Shown here one piece after another: positions 1 to 5,885 of a stretch of 35,234 nucleotides of DNA. A program made the translations under genes and the position numbers. The notes beneath the pieces are model-generated. The model was not told the origin of the DNA, ran no database searches, and worked only from the letters and a program-made list of their open reading frames with translations. This stretch comes from a virus: the IMG/VR virus record IMGVR_UViG_3300010368_000039, positions 1 to 35,234 of that record. One strand, given 5' to 3'. The stretch's first letter is position 1. Each line of letters opens with the position of its first letter.

Positions 1-72
1 CTTGAAAATATTACAAACTCGTTGATTAATAGATCACATTCACCTGATGGACAAGAAGTAGATGAACGTTAA
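1..72 (+). CDS. C-terminal end of an upstream gene (partial)
   Basis: Frame 1 is open from the left edge for 23 codons and ends at TAA (70-72), giving a polar tail that ends in DGQEVDER. It overlaps the next start codon (62) by 11 bases, as is usual in a packed phage operon, so it is probably the end of a real gene on the same strand. Too little is present to suggest a function. Confidence 0.5.
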   Translation, partial: LENITNSLINRSHSPDGQEVDER

Positions 73-766
73 ACTAGTAGATGGCAAACCATTCCTAGTA
101 ACAAATTATCACGATCTATGCGAACACCATATTTCGCGACCGGACGAAAGTATTCTGAAGGAAGCGACATATAAAGATATTCAAATGTTCATCGATAATG
201 ACTTTTTGAAACAACGGGTTCGTGCAAATGCTCTTGAAGGCGTTAGATGGAAGGGTGTTGAAGATGGAACCATCATGTTCAACATCAAATCCAGTCTCCA
301 CAAAGACAATAATATAACCTACACCAATGCTTTTAAATTGAATTCATGGGATGCCTTTGTGGATGAAACAGAATTCAATCCAATCGAGCGTGCTAGATTG
401 ATGATGATGGAAGATGATTTGATGGTTCATTGTACCTGTCCATCGTTTCTTTATTGGGGATATCAATATCTTCTAACTCAAATTGATGCTGCCCTAGTAC
501 CAGAAGACCGTTTACCCAAAATCAGAAACCCCAAACAACGTGGTATTGTGTGTAAACATTTGAACAGATCACTAAGATCATTCCCGTTCTTTACATCTGA
601 CCTAGCACAATACATCAAGCATAACCATAATTCCAAACATGGCAAAGATAATACGGAAGATAAACAATCTAAAATGACCGAAGCTGCTTATTCTAGCAAT
701 GACGGGGATGTGTTATATGAGGAAATATTAAAATGGAACAAGGTGAAGAAGACGAACAATTCATGA
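62..766 (+). CDS. SWIM-type zinc-finger-like phage protein
   Basis: A 234-residue protein of unknown role. It carries a CxC...CxH arrangement (C124, C126, C164, H166) in the context HCTCPSFLYWG and RGIVCKHLNRSL, which is the pattern of SWIM-type zinc-binding motifs. Similar CxC/CKH proteins occur in large T4-like phages, where I know of no firm function; a virion or DNA-binding role would be a guess. The C-terminal 45 residues are polar and probably disordered. It is the first full gene of a left-hand plus-strand operon. The downstream gene begins inside its last 34 bases, so the two are likely translationally coupled. Confidence 0.75.
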   Translation: MNVKLVDGKPFLVTNYHDLCEHHISRPDESILKEATYKDIQMFIDNDFLKQRVRANALEGVRWKGVEDGTIMFNIKSSLHKDNNITYTNAFKLNSWDAFVDETEFNPIERARLMMMEDDLMVHCTCPSFLYWGYQYLLTQIDAALVPEDRLPKIRNPKQRGIVCKHLNRSLRSFPFFTSDLAQYIKHNHNSKHGKDNTEDKQSKMTEAAYSSNDGDVLYEEILKWNKVKKTNNS

Positions 767-1044
767 TTGCCATGAATTCTCGCTACCCAACGAAGAATTA
801 TCAATTAAAATTCAGCAACCCACAGCGAAAAAATAATAATAGCATCAGAGATTTCATGTCTTTTCTCATGAGTTTGTCTTTACGGGGAAAGAGTGAAGAA
901 CAAATTGAAAACCGAATATTAAAAGAATATCCAACACACAGCGTAAATGTCATATTATTAGATGATGAAGGCGAAGCGTTCGAGATTGATATCATCGGAC
1001 CAAGAATTGTCGCCTCATTGATTTATGAGGATGTTATCAGATGA
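733..1044 (+). CDS. Small phage protein of unknown function
   Basis: A 103-residue protein that I do not recognise. The chosen ATG (733) lies about 10 nt after GAGG inside the preceding gene. A second in-frame ATG at 763 forms an ATGA overlap with the previous stop and would give a protein 10 residues shorter. The N-terminus is acidic, and a basic stretch follows (RGKSEEQIENRILKEY). The C-terminal half looks like a compact alpha/beta fold (VNVILLDDEGEAFEIDIIG). It is followed by an ATGA overlap with the next gene. Confidence 0.65.
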   Translation: MEQGEEDEQFMIAMNSRYPTKNYQLKFSNPQRKNNNSIRDFMSFLMSLSLRGKSEEQIENRILKEYPTHSVNVILLDDEGEAFEIDIIGPRIVASLIYEDVIR

Positions 1045-1454
1045 GAACGCTTATATTAACACGTGGTCCAGACAATCTAAGAAAGCCGGTCGTTGCTGAA
1101 TTGATGTCCTTACTGAACACCGATGTTAATAATATCACAGCCACCTTCTTATCATTCTCTGATTACGATTATTTGCGCGATCCTAAAGCCGCATATGCTT
1201 CTGTTAAGAAATCCTTAAAGGTGGAAGTCAATAATCAAAACAGACACATCGTAATAGATTCAGAGTCGCCCGGATTACAATCATGGACCGGGTTTGCTTC
1301 GGCGCTGAAGGGAACGTCGATCTATACAATCGGATTGGATTGTACCGAAGAACCTATTATTTTCAATCCCAAAACAGCCTTCACAATGTTTCAGTGTGTT
1401 CATTCGTCTCATATACAGCATATACTTAAAACAAATAACATATTGACTAATTAG
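1041..1454 (+). CDS. P-loop kinase-like protein with degenerate Walker A
   Basis: A 137-residue protein. Its layout resembles the small polynucleotide-kinase/AAA kinase family of phages: an initial strand LILTRGPD where the Walker A loop should be, then a D/Y-rich segment with a PKAAYASVKKSLKVEVNN helix, then the strand HIVIDSE corresponding to the usual VVVDNTN, followed by a W. The expected GxxGxGKS/T is replaced by RGPDNLRKP, with no Gly-Lys-Ser/Thr, so ATP binding is doubtful. It is coupled to the upstream gene by ATGA. The family assignment is inferred from motif order only. The next gene has its own promoter, part of which lies in this gene's 3' end. Confidence 0.6.
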   Translation: MRTLILTRGPDNLRKPVVAELMSLLNTDVNNITATFLSFSDYDYLRDPKAAYASVKKSLKVEVNNQNRHIVIDSESPGLQSWTGFASALKGTSIYTIGLDCTEEPIIFNPKTAFTMFQCVHSSHIQHILKTNNILTN

Positions 1455-1471
1455 AAACACGTTGATATAAT
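1443..1471 (+). promoter_or_regulatory. Sigma70-type promoter, near-leaderless
   Basis: TTGACT (1443-1448), exactly 17 bp, then a consensus TATAAT (1466-1471). Only 9 nt separate the -10 box from the ATG at 1481, and there is no Shine-Dalgarno sequence, so the predicted transcript starts within about 3 nt of the start codon. The -35 box lies in the last codons of the preceding gene. Confidence 0.75.
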
Positions 1472-1480
1472 ACTTGTATT

Positions 1481-1855
1481 ATGTTTGCTAACGAAACTGC
1501 CGCCTTTTTCTTACTAGCTCGTTATAGCGACGAGAACTTTGACCAGACAGGTGATCTGTCTGCCGAAGACGCGCTTCTGCATGCACAGACTTTCATTGAT
1601 TCTATACTGGATTTATTCGGTCGCATCAACAGCGATATGGGTGAAGTTGAACTTCAGACTCATTTTTATGATGTTGGTAAGGAATATTACGGAGGTCCAC
1701 AAAACCTTCGTGCATTTTTCCGTGATTGTTACCTGATGTTGACAGGACGACCAGAAGGTTCACGCATCGGTGTAATGGTTTACATATTGGGAGTTGATGA
1801 ATTCAAGTCTCGTATGTGTCGCCGAATGAATGATCCGTTAGGCGAATTTAAGTAA
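1481..1855 (+). CDS. Stand-alone domain like the C-terminus of class I lysyl-tRNA synthetase
   Basis: A 124-residue protein. Residues about 57-116 follow the end of class I lysyl-tRNA synthetases (LysK): ELQTHFYDVGKEY, then NLRAFFRDCYLMLTG, then PEGSRIG and a final YILGVDEF, matching the family pattern Q..YE.GK...F..lY..LlG...GPR.G.fi.l.G. The Rossmann catalytic domain with HIGH and KMSKS-like motifs is absent. In the full enzyme this helical region is at the tRNA-anticodon side. Inferred roles are binding tRNA-Lys or modulating the host synthetase; no catalysis is expected. It is transcribed from its own sigma70-type promoter and ends in a hairpin terminator shared with the convergent gene. 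The match is from memory of the family, not an alignment. Confidence 0.7.
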   Translation: MFANETAAFFLLARYSDENFDQTGDLSAEDALLHAQTFIDSILDLFGRINSDMGEVELQTHFYDVGKEYYGGPQNLRAFFRDCYLMLTGRPEGSRIGVMVYILGVDEFKSRMCRRMNDPLGEFK

Positions 1856-1896
1856 TGGTGCATATCGGAGTTATTCTTCAATCCGATATGCACCAT
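1855..1896. terminator. Bidirectional terminator between convergent genes
   Basis: A perfect 15-bp inverted repeat (ATGGTGCATATCGGA at 1855-1869 and its complement at 1882-1896) with a 12-nt loop. It starts at the stop of the plus-strand gene, and its right arm lies inside the last codons of the convergent phosphatase gene. The U-tract is weak on both sides. Confidence 0.8.
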
Positions 1897-2641
1897 ATTC
1901 TCTGGGATCATCAACAATCTTAATAGCATGTGACGTTCCCACGATTTCACCAGCATCAAAATCCACATAGGCCAGTTTGCCGCCTTCATAGGTTTGGTGA
2001 CCTAGATCAACGAAATGAGCTGTACCGCCATCGGTGGTGAAAGACAGAATATCATTCATCGACAAGATGTGGTGACCAATGAAAACGTTGCGGCCTTCAG
2101 GGATATAATCAAACCAATCCAGTAGGCGCATAGGAAGCCCATTCTCCCCGATAACGCCATTGGTCATTCCATAGACCAAACGGCTTCTCAGGATGTCTTC
2201 TTCCTTCTTGGATCGCTCTGTTTCATCGGCGATAGGGTGGTAAGAAGCATGGGCGAAGAAATTCTTCCCATAATTCACATACCAAGGGATATTGCCCATG
2301 AATGTCTTGTACCGTTCAACAAACGCTTCACCCTTCGCATCAATATCGATTCGGGTCAGCTTATGCGTTTCTGATACAGATACAGGCCGACCCTGATAGA
2401 ATCGGTAATGCTTCCAACCGTGATTGGACATAACCACATGACCTTTACCTTGGTCATTCAGGTCCATCATCAGTTCAATGCATTTAGCAGGGTCTGGTCC
2501 ACGGTCTTCAAGGTCACCCAGTTGCAGAACATACCTGTCCTGTTCAACGGCTTCCGTGACCATTGCTTCAAATTCGTCAAACCCACCGTGAACATCACCA
2601 ATGGCTCTAACATTTTTATCTTTATCAATAACAAATTCCAT
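1871..2641 (-). CDS. PPP-family metallophosphatase (calcineurin-like)
   Basis: A 256-residue metal-dependent phosphoesterase of the PPP Ser/Thr phosphatase type. The motifs are in order: GDVHG (about 15-19), GDLEDRGPD (about 42-50), SNHGWK (about 72-77; the usual GNHD/E has lost its acidic residue), FAHA in the middle, and IGHH with a late DLG. The dinuclear metal ligands (D, H, D, N, H, H) are retained. Protein phosphatase activity on host or phage targets is the family expectation; the substrate is unknown. It is transcribed alone from a TTGACT-17-TACATA promoter that leaves only 6 nt before the ATG. A second PPP phosphatase with similar promoter design lies at 23847-24650. Confidence 0.85.
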   Translation of the reverse strand: MEFVIDKDKNVRAIGDVHGGFDEFEAMVTEAVEQDRYVLQLGDLEDRGPDPAKCIELMMDLNDQGKGHVVMSNHGWKHYRFYQGRPVSVSETHKLTRIDIDAKGEAFVERYKTFMGNIPWYVNYGKNFFAHASYHPIADETERSKKEEDILRSRLVYGMTNGVIGENGLPMRLLDWFDYIPEGRNVFIGHHILSMNDILSFTTDGGTAHFVDLGHQTYEGGKLAYVDFDAGEIVGTSHAIKIVDDPREYGAYRIEE

Positions 2642-2676
2642 AATATATATGTATACGTGTTTTATAGCATAGTCAA
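2642..2676 (-). promoter_or_regulatory. Sigma70-type promoter of the phosphatase gene, leaderless layout
   Basis: On the minus strand: TTGACT (2676-2671), 17 bp, TACATA (2653-2648), then 6 nt and the ATG at 2641. There is no ribosome-binding site. The predicted start point is at or beside the ATG. Confidence 0.65.
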
Positions 2677-2716
2677 TATAATAAAGCGGCCAACCGATGT
2701 GAACCGGCTGGCCGCT
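2677..2716 (-). terminator. Rho-independent terminator
   Basis: Arms AGCGGCCA (2685-2692) and TGGCCGCT (2709-2716), with an inner CCG/CGG pairing, form a GC-rich stem. On the minus strand a T-rich stretch (TTTATTATATT) follows. It lies about 30 nt after the stop of the membrane-protein gene at 2747 and just before the promoter of the phosphatase gene. Confidence 0.85.
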
Positions 2717-2746
2717 CTCTTCTACGCAGGCGAAGTACCAGAACTC

Positions 2747-3091
2747 CTACGTAGGGGTTGAACAACTGATACGTTGTTCACCACTGTTACTGTTTCGCTG
2801 GACCGCACACGATAAGGTGTCTGGCCGAACGTACAGAATACGGACTAAAGCTGAATGGTCTGAAGTATATGTCCGGGTAAGACCATCACCACAATCAACA
2901 CGAACACGAAGTGAACCACCGTTTAGTGTTACGGCGATTGGGCATTCGCGGGTTTCTTCGGTTTCCCACTTGGAAGTAGACCATGGAAGGAAATTGTTGA
3001 ATAAAAGAATCCAAACCAGTGACACAACGATGACGATAGCAAACGCGGGGGGAATACTAGTGCGTTTTAACAGGAAGTAGGAAAAATTCAT
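2747..3091 (-). CDS. Single-pass membrane protein with cysteine-containing outer domain
   Basis: A 114-residue protein of unknown function. Residues about 14-34 (FAIVIVVSLVWILLFNNFL) form one transmembrane helix after a short basic N-terminus. The remaining 75 residues contain three cysteines (CPIAV, VDCGDG, SCAVQ) plus one near the end, and look like a small extracytoplasmic beta domain. Its ATG overlaps the stop of the upstream membrane-protein gene by one base (TAATG), so the two are made together and may form a complex in the host envelope. It is followed by a strong terminator. Confidence 0.65.
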   Translation of the reverse strand: MNFSYFLLKRTSIPPAFAIVIVVSLVWILLFNNFLPWSTSKWETEETRECPIAVTLNGGSLRVRVDCGDGLTRTYTSDHSALVRILYVRPDTLSCAVQRNSNSGEQRISCSTPT

Positions 3092-3747
3092 TACGGTTGA
3101 CCTTCTACTGCATCATCATCGGAAACGATGGTAACGATTGGACAGAAATTATCCTTGAACATGGTATAAACCATGGCCACGAACGATGCAATGACCGGAA
3201 TTAATCCAAACAAGGATAGAACCCAGCCAACAAATTTCACAACGCGTAGAAATCCAGTCGCCATAATATCCATAAACTTTGAATCTGTGGTTTCTGATTT
3301 ATCACGGAAATCAGGTTCGATACGACCATGGCGTTTCTTCAGACGTTGATGCGAAATCATATCGCTACCCGCAGAAAATAACCACAACCCACCAATGACG
3401 AAAAGAACTATAATGGTGGCATAAAGGTAATACATATATGTTCCCATATGGCCCGTTGCGGCAGGATATATGAAAACAGCTGTCAGGGGGATTGCAATGA
3501 GTAGGATTGGCACCAATGCATATAGCACGGCCCACACCAAATGGCGACACACTTCACAGAAATTCATCTTGTTGCCAGAAAAACGTCCCAACAGAGGGTT
3601 CATTTTATATTCGATGTATTCACCGTATTCACCATCTGGTGAGAATTCATGTCTTATTTTACTTTCATATGCGTGTGAATTGAAGGTTACAGCGCCCAAT
3701 AGAATATTGTGCATCATGCTACCTTTTTTGATTTCCCATAATTTCAT
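3091..3747 (-). CDS. Multi-pass membrane protein of unknown function
   Basis: A protein of about 218 residues starting MKLWEIKKG. This ATG is chosen because GGAG lies about 8 nt upstream; the reading frame extends further to 3828 without a good ribosome-binding site. Hydrophobic segments are LVWAVLYALVPILLIAIPL, YYLYATIIVLFVIGGLWLF and VVKFVGWVLSLFGLIPVIASF, so three or four membrane helices, with a polar N-terminal domain (ending CEVCRH) and a charged cytoplasmic loop between. It is coupled by TAATG to the single-pass membrane protein. I do not recognise the family; an envelope-modifying or superinfection role would be a guess. Confidence 0.65.
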   Translation of the reverse strand: MKLWEIKKGSMMHNILLGAVTFNSHAYESKIRHEFSPDGEYGEYIEYKMNPLLGRFSGNKMNFCEVCRHLVWAVLYALVPILLIAIPLTAVFIYPAATGHMGTYMYYLYATIIVLFVIGGLWLFSAGSDMISHQRLKKRHGRIEPDFRDKSETTDSKFMDIMATGFLRVVKFVGWVLSLFGLIPVIASFVAMVYTMFKDNFCPIVTIVSDDDAVEGQP

Positions 3748-3755
3748 ATCGGTGT

Positions 3756-3803
3756 CTCCAAGGTTGATTTCCCCTTGGTATGAAATTATGAAACTAATGT
3801 CAA
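3756..3803 (-). promoter_or_regulatory. Possible promoter and leader hairpin for the membrane-protein operon
   Basis: On the minus strand a consensus TTGACA (3803-3798) is followed 17 bp later by a poor -10 (TACCAA). Downstream, CCAAGG...CCTTGG (3758-3778, 9-nt loop) could form a leader hairpin whose 3' arm runs into the GGAG ribosome-binding site (3756-3759), so pairing would partly mask it. Confidence 0.4.
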
Positions 3804-3811
3804 TAAACAAT

Positions 3812-3840
3812 TTGACATCATATACCAAAACATCTATAAG
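3812..3840 (+). promoter_or_regulatory. Sigma70 promoter for tRNA-Cys
   Basis: A consensus TTGACA (3812-3817), 17 bp, then TATAAG (3835-3840). The tRNA begins 10 nt after the -10 box, so the transcript would start only a few bases upstream of the mature 5' end. It overlaps the upstream part of the divergent membrane-protein operon. Confidence 0.75.
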
Positions 3841-3850
3841 TAATTCAGAT

Positions 3851-3927
3851 GGCGCGGTGGTCCGAATGGCTTAGGCACTAGATTGCAAATCTGGTTTATG
3901 TGGGTTCAAATCCCACCCGCGCCTCCA
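3851..3927 (+). tRNA. tRNA-Cys (anticodon GCA)
   Basis: A 77-nt cloverleaf. The acceptor stem is GGCGCGG paired with CCGCGCC. The anticodon arm CTAGA-TTGCAAA-TCTGG gives anticodon GCA, and the T arm is GTGGG-TTCAAAT-CCCAC. The discriminator base is T, as expected for tRNA-Cys, followed by an encoded CCA. It is the only tRNA recognised in the window and has its own promoter. Confidence 0.95.
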
Positions 3928-3937
3928 ACTTATTGAA

Positions 3938-4150
3938 TTAACCTAGCGTACCATCATTGAAATCACAAACTGATCCGCCCCAACGGTCGGCCAAATCTTG
4001 TGCGAACGCATACGCCTGTGCACGTGTGCCACGTTTTGTGCCTCTTCTTGTAGCCTGTTTTCCGTTCCTTTTTGATTTACAAAGCTTGTATCGCCAATTA
4101 CGAACTTTATTAGGATCGGTCCTAGCTTCAAAAATATCTAATAGTTTCAT
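3938..4150 (-). CDS. Small basic phage protein
   Basis: A 70-residue protein starting MKLLDIFEA, an N-terminus typical of small T4-like phage proteins of unknown function. The start at 4150 is preferred because GAGAAG lies about 7 nt before it; an upstream ATG at 4186 would add 12 residues. The middle is strongly basic (KSKRNGKQATRRGTKRGTR), suggesting nucleic-acid binding or packaging with DNA. The C-terminus carries a helix and a WGGSVCDF motif. A late-type GATAAATA motif lies 26 nt upstream. Its stop is 10 nt from the 3' end of tRNA-Cys on the other strand. Confidence 0.65.
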   Translation of the reverse strand: MKLLDIFEARTDPNKVRNWRYKLCKSKRNGKQATRRGTKRGTRAQAYAFAQDLADRWGGSVCDFNDGTLG

Positions 4151-4176
4151 AATGCTTCTCGTCCAGATTATTTTAT

Positions 4177-4184
4177 TATTTATC
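4177..4184 (-). promoter_or_regulatory. Late-type promoter motif (GATAAATA)
   Basis: The minus strand reads GATAAATA, matching the T4-type late -10 motif NATAAATA, 26 nt upstream of the ATG at 4150. No -35 is expected for this class. The region overlaps the divergent promoter of the next gene. Confidence 0.4.
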
Positions 4185-4186
4185 AC

Positions 4187-4214
4187 TTGACGATGGTATG
4201 GTTGATATGATAAT
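4187..4214 (+). promoter_or_regulatory. Sigma70-type promoter, near-leaderless
   Basis: TTGACG (4187-4192), 16 bp, GATAAT (4209-4214), then 8 nt to the ATG at 4223. Its design matches the other short-leader promoters of the window. Confidence 0.55.
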
Positions 4215-4222
4215 TAAGTGGT

Positions 4223-4681
4223 ATGAACGAGCATATTGAAAAATCCGACAACATAGATATATTGTATTGCTCGTCACCGGCCATGTTTCGTGATGCGCCG
4301 TTGAGATTCATTGCACTCGCTCTATTATTTGCATCTTCGGTTATCCTTCCGTGGTTTTGGAATCCGTTGTTTATGTTTTCTATCGGGGTATTTGTTTTAT
4401 CCTCGATAGCCATATTTGATTGGATTTGGAAAACCGTACAGACCAGAGTCATCATAACCAATAGTTATATCAGGGTTATTACTGGTATCTTTGATCAAGA
4501 CACTACGCAGATTTTCATTAAGGATATTACTAAGTTCAGATGCAAACAAACTGTATGGCAGCGGGTTATGGGCATCGGTCGAATCGAAGTTAGTTCGTCC
4601 GCATCATCAGAAACCGAGATAGAGATTGATTCTCTACCCCGGCCTCATATGATTATTCAAGCTATCAATTCAAATCGTTAG
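4223..4681 (+). CDS. Membrane protein with bacterial PH domain (YdbS/DUF304-like)
   Basis: A 152-residue protein. Two hydrophobic helices (about residues 28-43, FIALALLFASSVILPW, and 49-68) are followed by a bacterial pleckstrin-homology-like domain of the PF03703 type. The characteristic features are TRVIITNSYIRVITGIFD, then IFIKDITKFRCKQT, then GIGRIEVSSSASS. Family members sit in the inner membrane, but no single molecular function is established. It is transcribed alone from its own short-leader promoter, and its stop overlaps that of the convergent gene by 4 bases. An early role in altering the host membrane is an inference. Confidence 0.8.
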   Translation: MNEHIEKSDNIDILYCSSPAMFRDAPLRFIALALLFASSVILPWFWNPLFMFSIGVFVLSSIAIFDWIWKTVQTRVIITNSYIRVITGIFDQDTTQIFIKDITKFRCKQTVWQRVMGIGRIEVSSSASSETEIEIDSLPRPHMIIQAINSNR

Positions 4682-5007
4682 ACGAGTGACTTCTTAACGC
4701 GTCCACGCTGGTGCAGACGGATGTAGCAGACTTCCGATTCGCTGGTGCTGTTATCAAAGTCACGATCCTTATCAGACTTCACTGATTGACGTGAAAGCGA
4801 AAGACGGGTGTTGGCATTCTCGCCTTCCATCAGGTCTTGAAGACGGGACATAACCGCATTAACAAATGCCGGATTACCGTCGATACGAATTCCACATGCA
4901 CCAAAGGTCGAACCCTTGGCACCATAAGGCACCGGAGTCATCACGGGCAGGATAGCCTGATCAGGCTTCATCTCGCCCCATTCATTCATTGTGTCTTGCT
5001 TGCTCAT
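4678..5007 (-). CDS. Small protein of unknown function behind an operator-controlled promoter
   Basis: A 109-residue soluble protein that I do not recognise. It starts at ATG 5007 with GGGAGAG about 6 nt upstream. The N-terminal half is rich in Pro and Gly (PVMTPVPYGAKGSTFGACGIRIDG), then a helix follows (AFVNAVMSRLQDLMEG). The C-terminal half is polar and ends in a basic strand (CYIRLHQRGRVKKSLV). The gene is notable for its control region: a near-consensus sigma70 promoter whose -10 and start site lie inside a perfect palindrome. It overlaps the stop of the convergent PH-domain gene. Confidence 0.65.
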   Translation of the reverse strand: MSKQDTMNEWGEMKPDQAILPVMTPVPYGAKGSTFGACGIRIDGNPAFVNAVMSRLQDLMEGENANTRLSLSRQSVKSDKDRDFDNSTSESEVCYIRLHQRGRVKKSLV

Positions 5008-5017
5008 AATATCTCTC

Positions 5018-5060
5018 CCTGATACAATACTATTGTATCAGGTTTTATCAGTATTGTCAA
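5018..5060 (-). promoter_or_regulatory. Consensus sigma70 promoter with palindromic operator
   Basis: On the minus strand: TTGACA (5060-5055), exactly 17 bp, TACAAT (5037-5032). A perfect inverted repeat with 12-bp arms (CCTGATACAATA and its complement) around one central base spans 5018-5042, so it covers the -10 box and the predicted start point. That position fits a repressor operator better than a terminator, because transcription would begin inside it. Confidence 0.8.
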
Positions 5061-5131
5061 GCACTTATATCAGTAATGATTTTTATCATATATGGTCTAC
5101 GTTTTAGGATCACTGGTCGATAATTATATGT

Positions 5132-5734
5132 ATGAAAGATAAAGCTATGTCTATTTCCGGTTATGACCGGATTGAAAATGATGCATATTTCACCATTGAG
5201 GAATGGTGCACTGACGCATTATTAAAAACGCTTGGTGATCGTTATCCCAAGAATGAAACCATATGGGAACCAGCATGTGGAGCCGGTCACATGACTGATG
5301 TTCTCAAACGTTGGGGATACAATGTAAAATCCACCGACATCAAAGATTGGGGATATCATGATCTATTGGCGGTAGAAGACTTCACACATACCAAGGTCGC
5401 ACAAGGTATGCATATAATCACCAATCCGCCATATGCTAAAAAAGATGCCGAAGCGTTTGTCCGACACGCGGTGAAGATGATTGAGGACAATAAGGTTATA
5501 TCAGTAGCGATGTTGATGCGCAATGAATGGGATAGTGCAAGTGGAAGAATGGACCTTTTTGCAAATTGTCCATACTTCCATAGTAAGATCGTGCTTCTAA
5601 AAAGACCAAGATGGTTTGAGAAACGAGAAAACGATTCTTCACCAAGGCACAACTACAGTTGGTTCTATTTTACCATAGCAAATGCATTAAAACCCGACGA
5701 AAGCCCTAACCTTATGTATTATCGACCATCTTAG
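5132..5734 (+). CDS. N6-adenine DNA methyltransferase-like protein (NPPY)
   Basis: A 200-residue SAM-dependent methyltransferase fold. Motif I is WEPACGAGHMTDVL (about 45-58), an acidic loop follows (STDIKDWG), and the catalytic motif IV is NPPY (about 98-101), diagnostic of amino-methyltransferases acting on adenine or cytosine in DNA. No separate target-recognition domain is evident, so it is a compact enzyme. Likely roles are protecting phage DNA from host restriction or modifying regulatory sites. There is no clear ribosome-binding site. A weak promoter (TCTACG-17-GATAAT) would leave only 7 nt before the ATG. A second ATG lies at codon 6. Confidence 0.85.
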   Translation: MKDKAMSISGYDRIENDAYFTIEEWCTDALLKTLGDRYPKNETIWEPACGAGHMTDVLKRWGYNVKSTDIKDWGYHDLLAVEDFTHTKVAQGMHIITNPPYAKKDAEAFVRHAVKMIEDNKVISVAMLMRNEWDSASGRMDLFANCPYFHSKIVLLKRPRWFEKRENDSSPRHNYSWFYFTIANALKPDESPNLMYYRPS

Positions 5735-5874
5735 AAACAAAAGTCCATCCCTCGAATGATTTTCGCCTACCACGGATTAAGTCAACTATTGAATAGTAAG
5801 ACATACCAAAGTCTTTACAAAATAAAGGAGCATCGAACACACCCATCCAAACCCATTCGTGCAATACTATCACC
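5713..5874 (-). CDS. Small HTH peptide, possibly a homing-endonuclease relic
   Basis: A 53-codon frame from GTG (5874) to TAA (5713), filling an otherwise empty gap. It contains FCKDFGMSYYSIVDLIRGRRKSFEGWTFV, which follows the pattern of the small helix-turn-helix repeats (NUMOD-like, with the typical GKRKSHKGW ending) found beside HNH or GIY-YIG homing endonucleases in phages. No nuclease domain accompanies it. The ribosome-binding site is poor, and the 3' end overlaps the methyltransferase gene by 22 bases. It may be a leftover of a decayed mobile endonuclease gene rather than an active gene. Confidence 0.45.
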
Positions 5875-5885
5875 CCAACAAATAA

